This document shows positions 1-7,259 of a stretch of 64,000 nucleotides of DNA, in pieces. The notes beneath the pieces were generated by a model. The model did no database searches, was not told the origin of the DNA, and saw only the letters and a list, made by a program, of their open reading frames with translations. Every line of letters starts with the position of its first letter. Position 1 is the first letter of the stretch. This stretch comes from Microvirga solisilvae (GTDB taxonomy: Bacteria > Pseudomonadota > Alphaproteobacteria > Rhizobiales > Beijerinckiaceae): positions 434,001-498,000 of the forward strand of contig NZ_JAKUCN010000003.1 in NCBI RefSeq assembly GCF_022808595.1, read 5' to 3'. The translations under genes were made by a program, and so were the position numbers.

Positions 1-1
1 T

Positions 2-781
2 CAGCCTTGGCAAAGGGAGATCCTGCGAATTGTCCGCCAGATTGCGCAGTACTTCTATCCGCAGCGTCAGACGAAGGTGATGAACGAGGGTTGCGCTACC
101 TACTGCCATTATCGCATCATGACGCGGCTGCATGAGACAGGGCGGATCAGCGATGGATCCTTCCTCGAGTTTCTGCAATCACATACGAATGTCACCCGCC
201 AGCCTGAATATGACGATCCGCATTATGGCGGGATCAATCCCTATGCCCTCGGCTTCGGGATGATGCAGGACATCGAGCGTATCTGCACGCAGCCGACAGC
301 TGAGGATAAGGACTGGTTCCCAGATATCGCAGGCTGCGACGATGCCATGGGGGTTCTGCGCAGCATCTGGGCCAATTATCGGGACGAGAGCTTCATCTCG
401 CAATATTTGAGTCCGCATCTCATGCGGCAATGGCGGCTCTTTCATCTGGTCGACGACCCTGATCGCCCGGAGTTGGTGATCGAAGCGATCCACGACGAGC
501 GTGGCTATCGCCGTCTGCGTCGGTCCCTGTCACGGCACTATGATGTCGGCTGGAGTGATCCGGATATTCAGGTGGTCGATGTCGATCTTGCCGGAGACCG
601 GCGTCTCATCCTGCATCATCAGGTCCTCAACCGGACCCTGCTGCATAAGGACGACGCGCAGCGCGTGCTGCAGATGATCGCAAATCTATGGGGCTATGAC
701 GTGGTGCTGAAAGAGGTGGAATCCTCCACGGGTGCTATCTTCCATGAGCATGTCGCTCACCCGCACGAAACCCTCTTTTGA
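2..781 (+). CDS. SpoVR family protein, C-terminal part (5' end outside window)
   Basis: The reading frame is open from the first bases, so the gene starts upstream of the window. The visible 259 residues match the conserved C-terminal half of SpoVR/YcgB proteins: a Tyr-Pro-Gln-rich lead-in, then the hallmark Asn-Glu-Gly-Cys-Ala-Thr and the Asn-Pro-Tyr-Ala-Leu-Gly motif near position 236. In Bacillus SpoVR is needed for spore cortex formation; in proteobacteria the family usually sits with yeaG (PrkA kinase) and yeaH, which would be expected just upstream. The biochemical role is unknown. The stop is TGA at 779-781, with no overlap to the next gene. Family assignment is firm; function is not. 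Confidence 0.93.
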   Translation, partial: QPWQREILRIVRQIAQYFYPQRQTKVMNEGCATYCHYRIMTRLHETGRISDGSFLEFLQSHTNVTRQPEYDDPHYGGINPYALGFGMMQDIERICTQPTAEDKDWFPDIAGCDDAMGVLRSIWANYRDESFISQYLSPHLMRQWRLFHLVDDPDRPELVIEAIHDERGYRRLRRSLSRHYDVGWSDPDIQVVDVDLAGDRRLILHHQVLNRTLLHKDDAQRVLQMIANLWGYDVVLKEVESSTGAIFHEHVAHPHETLF

Positions 782-876
782 AGCGTTGACGCAAAAAAGC
801 CTACGATTCGTTTCATCATCACTTTCCTAGGGCTTGGCCTTGCCTTCAGGGCCGGCTCCCTTAGCGGAGAATACCG

Positions 877-1338
877 ATGGAACATAAGCCTGTAGAGACA
901 CTGCGTGGCGTTGCTGAGGTACTTGAGTTCAAGCAAGGTTTCCTGTCCCGGAAAGAGCGTCTCGAGCGCTGGGCGGAAGTGTTGGAGCGCCAGCCGAAAC
1001 GACGTCTGCGCTCCCTGGGCGAGATCGAATTTACGCCGGAGGAAAAGAGGCCCGAGCTAAGGTCGGATGAATCCCCTATCACAATCGCCTATGAAGACCC
1101 GATTCTGCGGGCCGATGGTCTCAAAGGAGACAGGTTGGGCGACGCCATGGAATACTTCGACCTCTCCGAGCGGTCGGCACATCGTCTCCTTTGCTCGTGC
1201 ATGAATGGCTGGAGCATGGAAGCGGGAGTAACGGCCCGCAAGGTCCGCCGCATTGCCAACCCCGATTATCGCATGATGCTGTTCACGTCCGCCAGCCTTG
1301 TGGCAGCGGTTCCCACAATGCTCTATTTGTTGAGTTGA
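877..1338 (+). CDS. Hypothetical protein with C-terminal membrane segment
   Basis: A 153-residue protein not assigned to a named family. The ATG follows GCGGAG at a suitable distance. The N-terminal 70 residues are charged and rich in Arg/Glu and look helical (Arg-Lys-Glu-Arg-Leu-Glu-Arg-Trp-Ala). The middle contains Cys-Ser-Cys within a Leu-rich stretch. The last 20 residues (Met-Leu-Phe-Thr through Leu-Leu-Ser) form a hydrophobic tail that could anchor the protein in the membrane from its C-terminus. It lies 95 bases after the SpoVR gene on the same strand and may be cotranscribed with it. It is probably a lineage-restricted gene; function unknown. Confidence 0.6.
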   Translation: MEHKPVETLRGVAEVLEFKQGFLSRKERLERWAEVLERQPKRRLRSLGEIEFTPEEKRPELRSDESPITIAYEDPILRADGLKGDRLGDAMEYFDLSERSAHRLLCSCMNGWSMEAGVTARKVRRIANPDYRMMLFTSASLVAAVPTMLYLLS

Positions 1339-1417
1339 ATCCCATGCCGGTATCGAGCTCTCGCTTCTCTGATGGATGCGAGAGCCCGTTACCTCTTCAA
1401 CTCAGGAATAATAGCGA

Positions 1418-1702
1418 GTGTCTAGTATCGGCCGGAAGATTGCCTTGCCATGGTATTCCCGTGAGGATTATCCGAGCATTCGTAATATGGTGAGCGATCC
1501 TCATAATCTTGCTCCAACCTATGATCAGTGGCTTGCCGCTGCAGAGAACAATGAAAGCGTTGGTCGCCAATCAGGCCTGGAGATCGTGAGGATCCTCGTC
1601 GAGCCTTTGCCTTTCGCGCGCTGGTGCGCTGACCAGGGCCTAGAGCCGGATAGCGCGGCACGCATGCGCTATGTCGCGGAGAGGCAGGCACTGGAAGATT
1701 GA
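1418..1702 (+). CDS. Conserved hypothetical protein, 94 residues
   Basis: A short protein opening with Ile-Ala-Leu-Pro-Trp-Tyr-Ser-Arg-Glu-Asp-Tyr, followed by a Tyr-Asp-Gln-Trp-Leu segment and a C-terminal Trp-Cys-Ala-Asp-Gln-Gly-Leu-Glu-Pro motif. I recognise this pattern as a small hypothetical family common in Alphaproteobacteria, but I know of no assigned function. The start is GTG, with an AGGA stretch about 12 bases upstream, a weak ribosome site. No signal peptide or membrane segment. The antisense frame across the same bases is an unsupported shadow. Confidence 0.6.
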   Translation: MSSIGRKIALPWYSREDYPSIRNMVSDPHNLAPTYDQWLAAAENNESVGRQSGLEIVRILVEPLPFARWCADQGLEPDSAARMRYVAERQALED

Positions 1703-1770
1703 CGCTCGTAAGGGTTTAGAAGCCCTGGCAAGCTGAATGAGCGAGCTTTACAGTCTCGAAAGGTCGTGAT

Positions 1771-1800
1771 CAAAAAGCGCCGGCTTATCGGCGCCTTTCC
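1771..1800 (-). terminator. Rho-independent terminator for the brkB-like gene
   Basis: Read on the minus strand, GCGCCG at 1794-1789 pairs with CGGCGC at 1782-1777 across a six-base loop and is followed at once by five T residues (1776-1772). It sits 20 bases beyond the stop of the BrkB/YihY gene, where that transcript should end. The plus-strand side has only a weak pyrimidine run, so action on the upstream plus-strand gene is less certain. Confidence 0.75.
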
Positions 1801-1819
1801 TCATATACCCACCGTTTTA

Positions 1820-3001
1820 TCACGCTTTCGCGACGCCGACCGTATCGGCCATCTTGGCGCCACGGACGCCCATAGGCTGATGGGCGCCTTCCGTCGTATC
1901 CTTAACGGTCTGGTGTTCCATCTCCGCGTTGATCTCGGCACCGAGCAGAACGATGATACTCGACAACCAGATCCAGGTCATGAAGCCGATGACTGCGCCG
2001 AGAGAGCCGTAAGTTTCGTTATAATTGCCGAAACTGGACACATACCATGAGAACAGCATGGACACGGCAATCCAGAGGACGGCGGCGATAAGGCCGCCTG
2101 GCGTAACCCAACGCCACTCGGCCTTGTCACGGCTTGGGCCGAAGCGATAGACGAGCGAGAGACCGAGGGTGACGCCGATCAATAGAACCGGCCAGCGCAA
2201 GATGGAAAGCAGCCATTCCATGCTGTTCTCCAAACCGACGAACTTGAAGACGATCGGCAGCACCACAATGCCCGAAAGCGCGATGATGATGAACAGGATC
2301 GCGCCGAAGGTGAAGCTCAAGGATGTGAGGTTCAGTCGCACGAAGCTACGCTTCTCTTCTTCATCATTGACGATATTGAGGGCGTCGAAGACGGCCTTCA
2401 TGCCGGCATTTGCGCTCCATAAGGAGATTGCAAGGCCGAAGATGAAGCCGAAGCCTAATGCGCCGCCCCCTTTAGAGGCGATACGCTTGACCTGCTCGCC
2501 GATGATCTCGAGGGCCCCTCCGGGAAGAACGCCCGACATGGTATTCAGGTGATCCTGAATCGTCGCCGGATCGGCGAAGAGACCATAAATCGAAACCAGC
2601 GCGGCAATGGCCGGGAAGACCGCCAGCAGCGCATAATAGGTAACGCCTGCCGCCACGGACGTAATCCGATCTTTTCCGAATTCCTCATAGGTACGCCAGA
2701 GAACGTCTTTCCAACCTTTCGCAGGGATCTCGGTAGGCTTATCGGCCTCTCGTCCCCGTCCTCTTTCCGCAGCGGCTTGCTGAGGGTTGGCATGCTCTTT
2801 CTCTGTAAAGCCTGTGTCCTGTTGCGATTGTGTGGAACCTGATCTTGGGGCCGCAGCTCGGCGAGCGGCGGGAGCCGCTTGGCGTTCACCTCCGGCAACG
2901 AGCCTGACGAGGGCCCAGCCGACGACCACCGCAGCCATCGTGGCCATGGCAGATGGGGTCTGTGACGAGCCTGTTTGCTGAACGGCTGGGTTGTTTGCCA
3001 T
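1820..3001 (-). CDS. YihY/virulence factor BrkB family membrane protein
   Basis: An inner-membrane protein of 393 residues from the preferred start. The N-terminal 90 residues are Ala/Gln/Arg-rich and low in complexity after one possible hydrophobic segment (Ala-Val-Val-Val-Gly-Trp). The BrkB core follows, with about six membrane segments, the diagnostic Ala-Ala-Gly-Val-Thr-Tyr-Tyr-Ala-Leu-Leu-Ala-Val-Phe-Pro motif and a Gly-Ser-Leu-Gly-Ala-Val-Ile motif near the end. The family's function is unsettled; RNase BN was an early misassignment. The ATG at 3001 has GAGG ten bases upstream and is preferred over an in-frame GTG at 3022. It is 116 bases from the next minus-strand gene and has its own terminator, so it may be a separate unit or the tail of the upstream operon. 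Confidence 0.9.
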   Translation of the reverse strand: MANNPAVQQTGSSQTPSAMATMAAVVVGWALVRLVAGGERQAAPAARRAAAPRSGSTQSQQDTGFTEKEHANPQQAAAERGRGREADKPTEIPAKGWKDVLWRTYEEFGKDRITSVAAGVTYYALLAVFPAIAALVSIYGLFADPATIQDHLNTMSGVLPGGALEIIGEQVKRIASKGGGALGFGFIFGLAISLWSANAGMKAVFDALNIVNDEEEKRSFVRLNLTSLSFTFGAILFIIIALSGIVVLPIVFKFVGLENSMEWLLSILRWPVLLIGVTLGLSLVYRFGPSRDKAEWRWVTPGGLIAAVLWIAVSMLFSWYVSSFGNYNETYGSLGAVIGFMTWIWLSSIIVLLGAEINAEMEHQTVKDTTEGAHQPMGVRGAKMADTVGVAKA

Positions 3002-3117
3002 GGGGACTGGACCTCTTCTCACACATGCCAGCCGAACAGGCTTGGCAAAGGCGTAAACCTCGTTGCGGAGTCGACGGTTCCAATGTTCAGCGTCATGATC
3101 GACAGAAGCCTGTTTTT

Positions 3118-4689
3118 CTAAAGAGGCACCTTATCGGCTACCTCCTGCTCCTTGCGCCGATAAACAGTCCAGCTTTCCGTCTCTGTTAAGGGCTCGAACA
3201 CCTCCTCCAGGTAAGGCCCGTAAAGCTTGAGGAGGGGGGCAGGGTTGATGCCCCATTTCGGAATCATCAGCACCTGGACGTCAGCCAGGAGCTGCTCTGG
3301 CGGAATGAAATGGGTCGCATCGAGATTGCGTCCCCAATGCAGCCAGGCATTGTCTCCTCGCGGTGGGATAAGACCCAGTCCCGCGGAGAACGGATTGGAA
3401 AAATCCAGCACGGAGATCTTCCCCGGCTTGACCTCCAGGCCTTCCAGGATGCGCGCGCCATTCTCGATGCTTTCCAGGTAATCATGCATCATGGTCCTGC
3501 TGTCCGAAAGCCATGGAGAGATCAATCTAATGCTCTCGAACCGAGGTAGTTCGAATGCTTCTCCTGACCGCGCGATGCCCAAGGCAGCGTGAAAACCTAA
3601 AGCACCCAAACTTTGCAGAAGCGCAGGCAGAACGATCAACGCCGAAAGTGCAGGTGCTGCGATTGAAACCGGGAAAGCCTTGGTTTCCTGATATGACTGC
3701 ATCTGCTCCTGGCGAAGGACCATTTCCGCGGCAACTGCGATGCCGGCATGAATGGTGAGTATCCCCCAATACTGGGCATTCTGAATCTGGATCAGTAGGC
3801 CGGACACGCAGCAGAAGCCGAAGAAAATCAGATCGCGCAGGCTTCGGGTCCGCCAGAGCACCAAAGCGATGAAGAGCCCAAGGAGGGTATAGTCGATCCA
3901 ATTGCGCAGAAAAGCCGATGTGAAGTCCGCAAGATGGCGCGGTCCACTCACCTGGGAGGTCAATCTGATATCTTCGAGATAGGCCCAGGTCGCATGCCAG
4001 AATGCTTCGATGGCGAAGCAGGCTATGAGAGTAAGGCCCAGGGAGATCGCTGCCCAAGCACGCTGCCGCTTGTCGAACAGCAGGAAGACCACGAAGGCAA
4101 TCGCCACGATTCCATAGGTGATTTTGGTGTAGAGCATCACGAGGATGAGAACTGCCGCGCAAACAGCATCGGATGAGCTTTGCCATGAACGAGGCTGAAG
4201 GGGCTGGAGATACATCGTGAGAAGAACACCCAGCGACGCCCAGCCGATGCGGTTGTAGAACATTCCAAAGGAAAGCTCCGTGACGCTTTCTCCCAAATTC
4301 ATGGGTGTTGCCACGACCAGGAGCAGGAAAAATCCGTAAGGAATGGCGATGACGGCTCGCATGCGAGAACCCAGGACATGTGCCAGGGGCAGAGACAGCG
4401 AGAGAGTAGCAAGTGCCATGCCGAATGGCATGGCACCGCCCATGTTCCCAGCCCACCAATAGCCTATCGCAGGAATGTAAAAGGAGAGCGGACCCAGTGG
4501 GGTGTGAAAATCACGGCTGGGAACTTGGCCCGATGCTATCCGATGCGCTCCGTCGAGAAAGATGAAAAGATCATTCACGTAGGAGGCCACGATGGTCGTG
4601 CCTGGAAGGGCCAGAAGGAGAGCGCAGGATGCTGCCACAATGAGCAGGAATGCCTTTACAGCTACACTGCGATCCGCAAAGGCTTTCAT
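3118..4689 (-). CDS. Polytopic membrane protein, candidate GT-C type glycosyltransferase
   Basis: 523 residues with a hydrophobic N-terminus, about nine to eleven membrane segments up to residue ~370, and a C-terminal soluble domain of about 150 residues. An Asp-Leu-Phe followed by Arg-Asp-Phe-His-Thr-Pro-Leu-Gly-Pro lies in the first extracytoplasmic loop (residues ~39-68). An acidic motif in that loop is typical of GT-C enzymes that use polyprenyl-phosphate sugars, but I cannot place it in a named GT family. It is the last gene of a cluster for a polyprenyl-phosphoryl pentose, 23 bases after the DprE2-like gene. The natural inference is that it transfers the pentose from the lipid carrier to an acceptor in the periplasm. 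Alternatives are a flippase or a polymer export protein. Confidence 0.6.
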   Translation of the reverse strand: MKAFADRSVAVKAFLLIVAASCALLLALPGTTIVASYVNDLFIFLDGAHRIASGQVPSRDFHTPLGPLSFYIPAIGYWWAGNMGGAMPFGMALATLSLSLPLAHVLGSRMRAVIAIPYGFFLLLVVATPMNLGESVTELSFGMFYNRIGWASLGVLLTMYLQPLQPRSWQSSSDAVCAAVLILVMLYTKITYGIVAIAFVVFLLFDKRQRAWAAISLGLTLIACFAIEAFWHATWAYLEDIRLTSQVSGPRHLADFTSAFLRNWIDYTLLGLFIALVLWRTRSLRDLIFFGFCCVSGLLIQIQNAQYWGILTIHAGIAVAAEMVLRQEQMQSYQETKAFPVSIAAPALSALIVLPALLQSLGALGFHAALGIARSGEAFELPRFESIRLISPWLSDSRTMMHDYLESIENGARILEGLEVKPGKISVLDFSNPFSAGLGLIPPRGDNAWLHWGRNLDATHFIPPEQLLADVQVLMIPKWGINPAPLLKLYGPYLEEVFEPLTETESWTVYRRKEQEVADKVPL

Positions 4690-4712
4690 CGGCTCCTGGG
4701 CCTTCCTCCGCG

Positions 4713-5459
4713 CTAGAGGCGCAGATGTTTAAAGAGGCGTTCGGGTATATTACCTATAACCATCATCACAGGCCGCCAGATGCGGCGTACGTAAATGATG
4801 TCGCCACCACCTTTTTCTGCGGCATTGAAAATGGCGCGCCCGACTTCTTCGGCTTGCGCTGTGAGAACAGGCGGCAGCTTCAACCCAGCCGTCATTCTGG
4901 TGCGGACGAAGCCGGGTTTTACGGTGATGACCCGCAGGCCCGCAGGGGCGAGGCGGTTGCGCAAGCCGGACAGGAAGGCTGAAAAGCCGGCCTTAGCGGA
5001 TCCATAAAGATAATTGGAGCCGCGGCCGCGATCACCCGCGACCGAACTCACGCCCACGATGGTGCCTGAGCCCCGCTCGAGAAAGCGCTCGGCGAGCAGG
5101 CCGAGAAGAAGGGCAGGGCCTTCGAAATTGGTGCGCAGAAGAAGCGTGGCGTGGGCAGAGTCCTTTTGGCCGAATGCCTGATCGCCCAGTTCGCCGACAA
5201 CACACACGACAGTATCGGGCAGCTGCGGCAATCCGGTGAGGAAGATTTCGAAGCTCTGTGTGTCGAGAATATCGAGCCGGTGGGTCGTCACCTCGCTGCC
5301 GGTTCGTGCTGCAATGTCATCCGCGTTGCGGCGCGCCTCGTCCTCTCTGCGGGCTGCCAAAAAAACGTGCCATCCTGCTTTAGCGTAATAGAGCGCAGTC
5401 GCCCGCCCGATGTCGGAGGTTCCGCCAATAAGAAGAAGAGTTTTAGGTGATGTTGTCAT
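4713..5459 (-). CDS. SDR-family oxidoreductase, DprE2-like (2'-keto sugar reductase)
   Basis: A 248-residue short-chain dehydrogenase. The nucleotide-binding loop Gly-Gly-Thr-Ser-Asp-Ile-Gly is at residues 12-18, the Ser-Ser-Val-Ala catalytic segment is in the middle, and Tyr-Gly-Ser-Ala-Lys gives the YxxxK pair. The C-terminal tail is hydrophobic and basic (Met-Met-Val-Ile-Gly-Asn-Ile-Pro-Glu-Arg-Leu-Phe), as in DprE2 proteins that work at the membrane. In mycobacteria DprE2 reduces the keto intermediate made by DprE1, completing epimerisation of decaprenyl-phosphoryl-ribose to the arabinose form. Its ATG overlaps the stop of the DprE1-like gene, implying translational coupling. Context makes the DprE2 role likely; the fold alone would not. 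Confidence 0.82.
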   Translation of the reverse strand: MTTSPKTLLLIGGTSDIGRATALYYAKAGWHVFLAARREDEARRNADDIAARTGSEVTTHRLDILDTQSFEIFLTGLPQLPDTVVCVVGELGDQAFGQKDSAHATLLLRTNFEGPALLLGLLAERFLERGSGTIVGVSSVAGDRGRGSNYLYGSAKAGFSAFLSGLRNRLAPAGLRVITVKPGFVRTRMTAGLKLPPVLTAQAEEVGRAIFNAAEKGGGDIIYVRRIWRPVMMVIGNIPERLFKHLRL

Positions 5460-6793
5460 CAGATGCCGAGCCTGAGTGAGAGACGAGATGAAATGCGGTC
5501 GGAAGCCCTGATTGCCCGCCTCAGATCGCGGAAGCGGGACAGGTTGGGATAGCCAGCTTCAAAGGTTGCAGGCGATTGCCTGGTATCCTTCGCGAGATAG
5601 AGCCTGCCCCCGAATTCAACGACGATTTTGTCGAGTTCGTTGAGCAGGGCGAGAACCGTGTCATTGATGGGCATATCCAGGGCCAGCGTAAATCCATCCA
5701 TCGGGAACGAGATGTCGCCGTGGCTTGGCCCCATCTGTTTGAGGACCGCGAGGAAAGAGGCGATGCCCCGATGCGAGATGCGATCAAGGATGGTGTTTAG
5801 GGCTATATCCGCATGCTTGGCGGGTATGACGCACTGATACTGCAGAAATCCGCCGGGCCCGTAGATGCGGTTCCAGGCACCAATTCCATCGAGAGGGAAG
5901 AAATAGGGATTCCAATGCACAAGGAAGGGATATCCTGCCTTTAGAGACCCGCTGCGGAAATAGATTTCATTGAAGGCTGCAACCGAAAGGCGGTTGAGGG
6001 TCAACGAGGGCAGGTCGAAGGGGATGGACAGGCGCCCGGCCTTCGAAGGCGCGAACCGCTCCGCTCCGGGACGAAGGGCGTCAATATCCTGCATGGTTGC
6101 ATGCTCTGCTGCGAAGATCAGAGCGCGACCCATGGATCGGCCTCGGGCCAAGCAGTCGATCCAGGCGACGGAATAGGCCGCGTTGTTCGTCTCCCGCAGC
6201 GCTTTGAGAGCTTCCTCCAGATTAGCAGCGGCGATGGTTGTCTGCCGCATCCATCCGGTTTCGATGCGACGCAGTCGGAACGTCGCATCTATGATCGTGC
6301 CCGTCAGTCCCATGCCGCCGATAGTGGCGGAAAGAAGCTCTGCATTCTCCTCTCTGGAGCAATTCACGACGTCCCCGCTGGGCAGTGCCAGGGTGAGCGA
6401 CTCCACGTGATCACCGAAGCCACCGTCTCTATGATGGTTCTTGCCGTGAACGTCCGAGGCGATCATGCCGCCGATGGTGACGAACTTCGTGCCCGGCACG
6501 ACAGGCGGGAAAAAGCCTCGCGGCGCCATGGCTTCCAGAAGGTCGGAGAGAAGAAGTCCTGCTTCCGCGCGAATGCGACCCGTTGCCGGATCGAATGCGC
6601 GAATGCGATCCAGGGCGCGGGTGACTATGGTGGTCTTCTCACCGATGGCCGCGTCGCCATAGGCGCGTCCATTGCCCCGCGCCACCAATCCGGTGTGGCT
6701 GGCCATCAGTGAGGGCAGTTCGGAGGGAGATGTAGGATCGAGCACATCCGACGGATAGCGGGGATAACGGCCCCAACCGAAGAACTCGGTCAT
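5459..6793 (-). CDS. FAD-dependent oxidoreductase, DprE1-like
   Basis: 444 residues of the VAO/PCMH flavoprotein family. The FAD-binding part holds Arg-Gly-Asn-Gly-Arg-Ala-Tyr-Gly-Asp (~38-46) and an Asp-Val-His-Gly-Lys-Asn-His-His motif (~114-121), both hallmarks of decaprenylphosphoryl-beta-D-ribose 2'-oxidase. A C-terminal Gly-Pro-Ser-His then Ser-Phe-Pro-Met segment matches the substrate domain. The residue aligned with Cys387 of the M. tuberculosis enzyme is Ala371 (codon at 5681-5683). The gene overlaps both neighbours by a few bases (GtrA upstream, DprE2-like downstream). The expected reaction is oxidation of the C2 hydroxyl of a polyprenyl-phosphoryl pentose. The exact sugar and polyprenyl length are inference. 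Confidence 0.85.
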   Translation of the reverse strand: MTEFFGWGRYPRYPSDVLDPTSPSELPSLMASHTGLVARGNGRAYGDAAIGEKTTIVTRALDRIRAFDPATGRIRAEAGLLLSDLLEAMAPRGFFPPVVPGTKFVTIGGMIASDVHGKNHHRDGGFGDHVESLTLALPSGDVVNCSREENAELLSATIGGMGLTGTIIDATFRLRRIETGWMRQTTIAAANLEEALKALRETNNAAYSVAWIDCLARGRSMGRALIFAAEHATMQDIDALRPGAERFAPSKAGRLSIPFDLPSLTLNRLSVAAFNEIYFRSGSLKAGYPFLVHWNPYFFPLDGIGAWNRIYGPGGFLQYQCVIPAKHADIALNTILDRISHRGIASFLAVLKQMGPSHGDISFPMDGFTLALDMPINDTVLALLNELDKIVVEFGGRLYLAKDTRQSPATFEAGYPNLSRFRDLRRAIRASDRISSRLSLRLGI

Positions 6794-7257
6794 GCTCGCC
6801 GCTCCTTGAACACGAAGCTTCGGTCGAGCACGAATTTTGCTGCATAGCCGATCGCGAGTCCCAGAACGGCACCGGTATATTTGGCAAAATCCGTTCTCCA
6901 GAGCATCCAGAATACGATTTCAAAACCCCAGAAGATCAGGGTGGTCAGCACGCTGAATGCGCCATAAAGGGTGATCTTCTGCAATTCCTGCCTGTGTCCG
7001 TCGTAGCTGTCGCCGAACACCCACTTCTTATCGAGCAGGTATTTGAGGATGAATCCGGCCACTGTGCCCACCAGGATCGACAAGGTCAGGGGCGCGATCG
7101 GCGACAGACGGATGGTCGCCTCCTGCGCCAGAAGATTGGTCAGCGTCGCAAGAATGGCGAAGAGTACATAGCGCACGAACATCGCAAAGGAGCTGCTATC
7201 CGATTGTGCGTGTGCCCGCACAGATCTCTCATCATGATGGGGCTGGGGCATCGACAT
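6790..7257 (-). CDS. GtrA family small membrane protein
   Basis: 155 residues with four hydrophobic segments after a 30-residue polar N-terminus. Two repeated Lys-Tyr-Leu-Leu-Asp-Lys-Lys-Trp-Val-Phe and Lys-Phe-Val-Leu-Asp-Arg-Ser-Phe-Val-Phe motifs are the GtrA signature. GtrA proteins are thought to help move polyprenyl-phosphate-linked sugars across the inner membrane; a GtrA protein (Rv3789) belongs to the arabinogalactan pathway of mycobacteria. Here the gene lies two bases after HAD-UbiA and overlaps the DprE1-like gene, so a role as flippase or accessory protein for the same lipid-linked pentose is likely. Confidence 0.88.
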   Translation of the reverse strand: MSMPQPHHDERSVRAHAQSDSSSFAMFVRYVLFAILATLTNLLAQEATIRLSPIAPLTLSILVGTVAGFILKYLLDKKWVFGDSYDGHRQELQKITLYGAFSVLTTLIFWGFEIVFWMLWRTDFAKYTGAVLGLAIGYAAKFVLDRSFVFKERRA

Positions 7258-7259
7258 GA

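Noticed and set aside
3527-4459. Second minus-strand frame of 310 residues inside the GT-C-like gene
   Set aside because: Same strand, shifted frame within a coherent membrane protein; Cys/His/Arg/Ser-rich and without domain features. Not evidence for a frameshift, because the main frame is intact across it.
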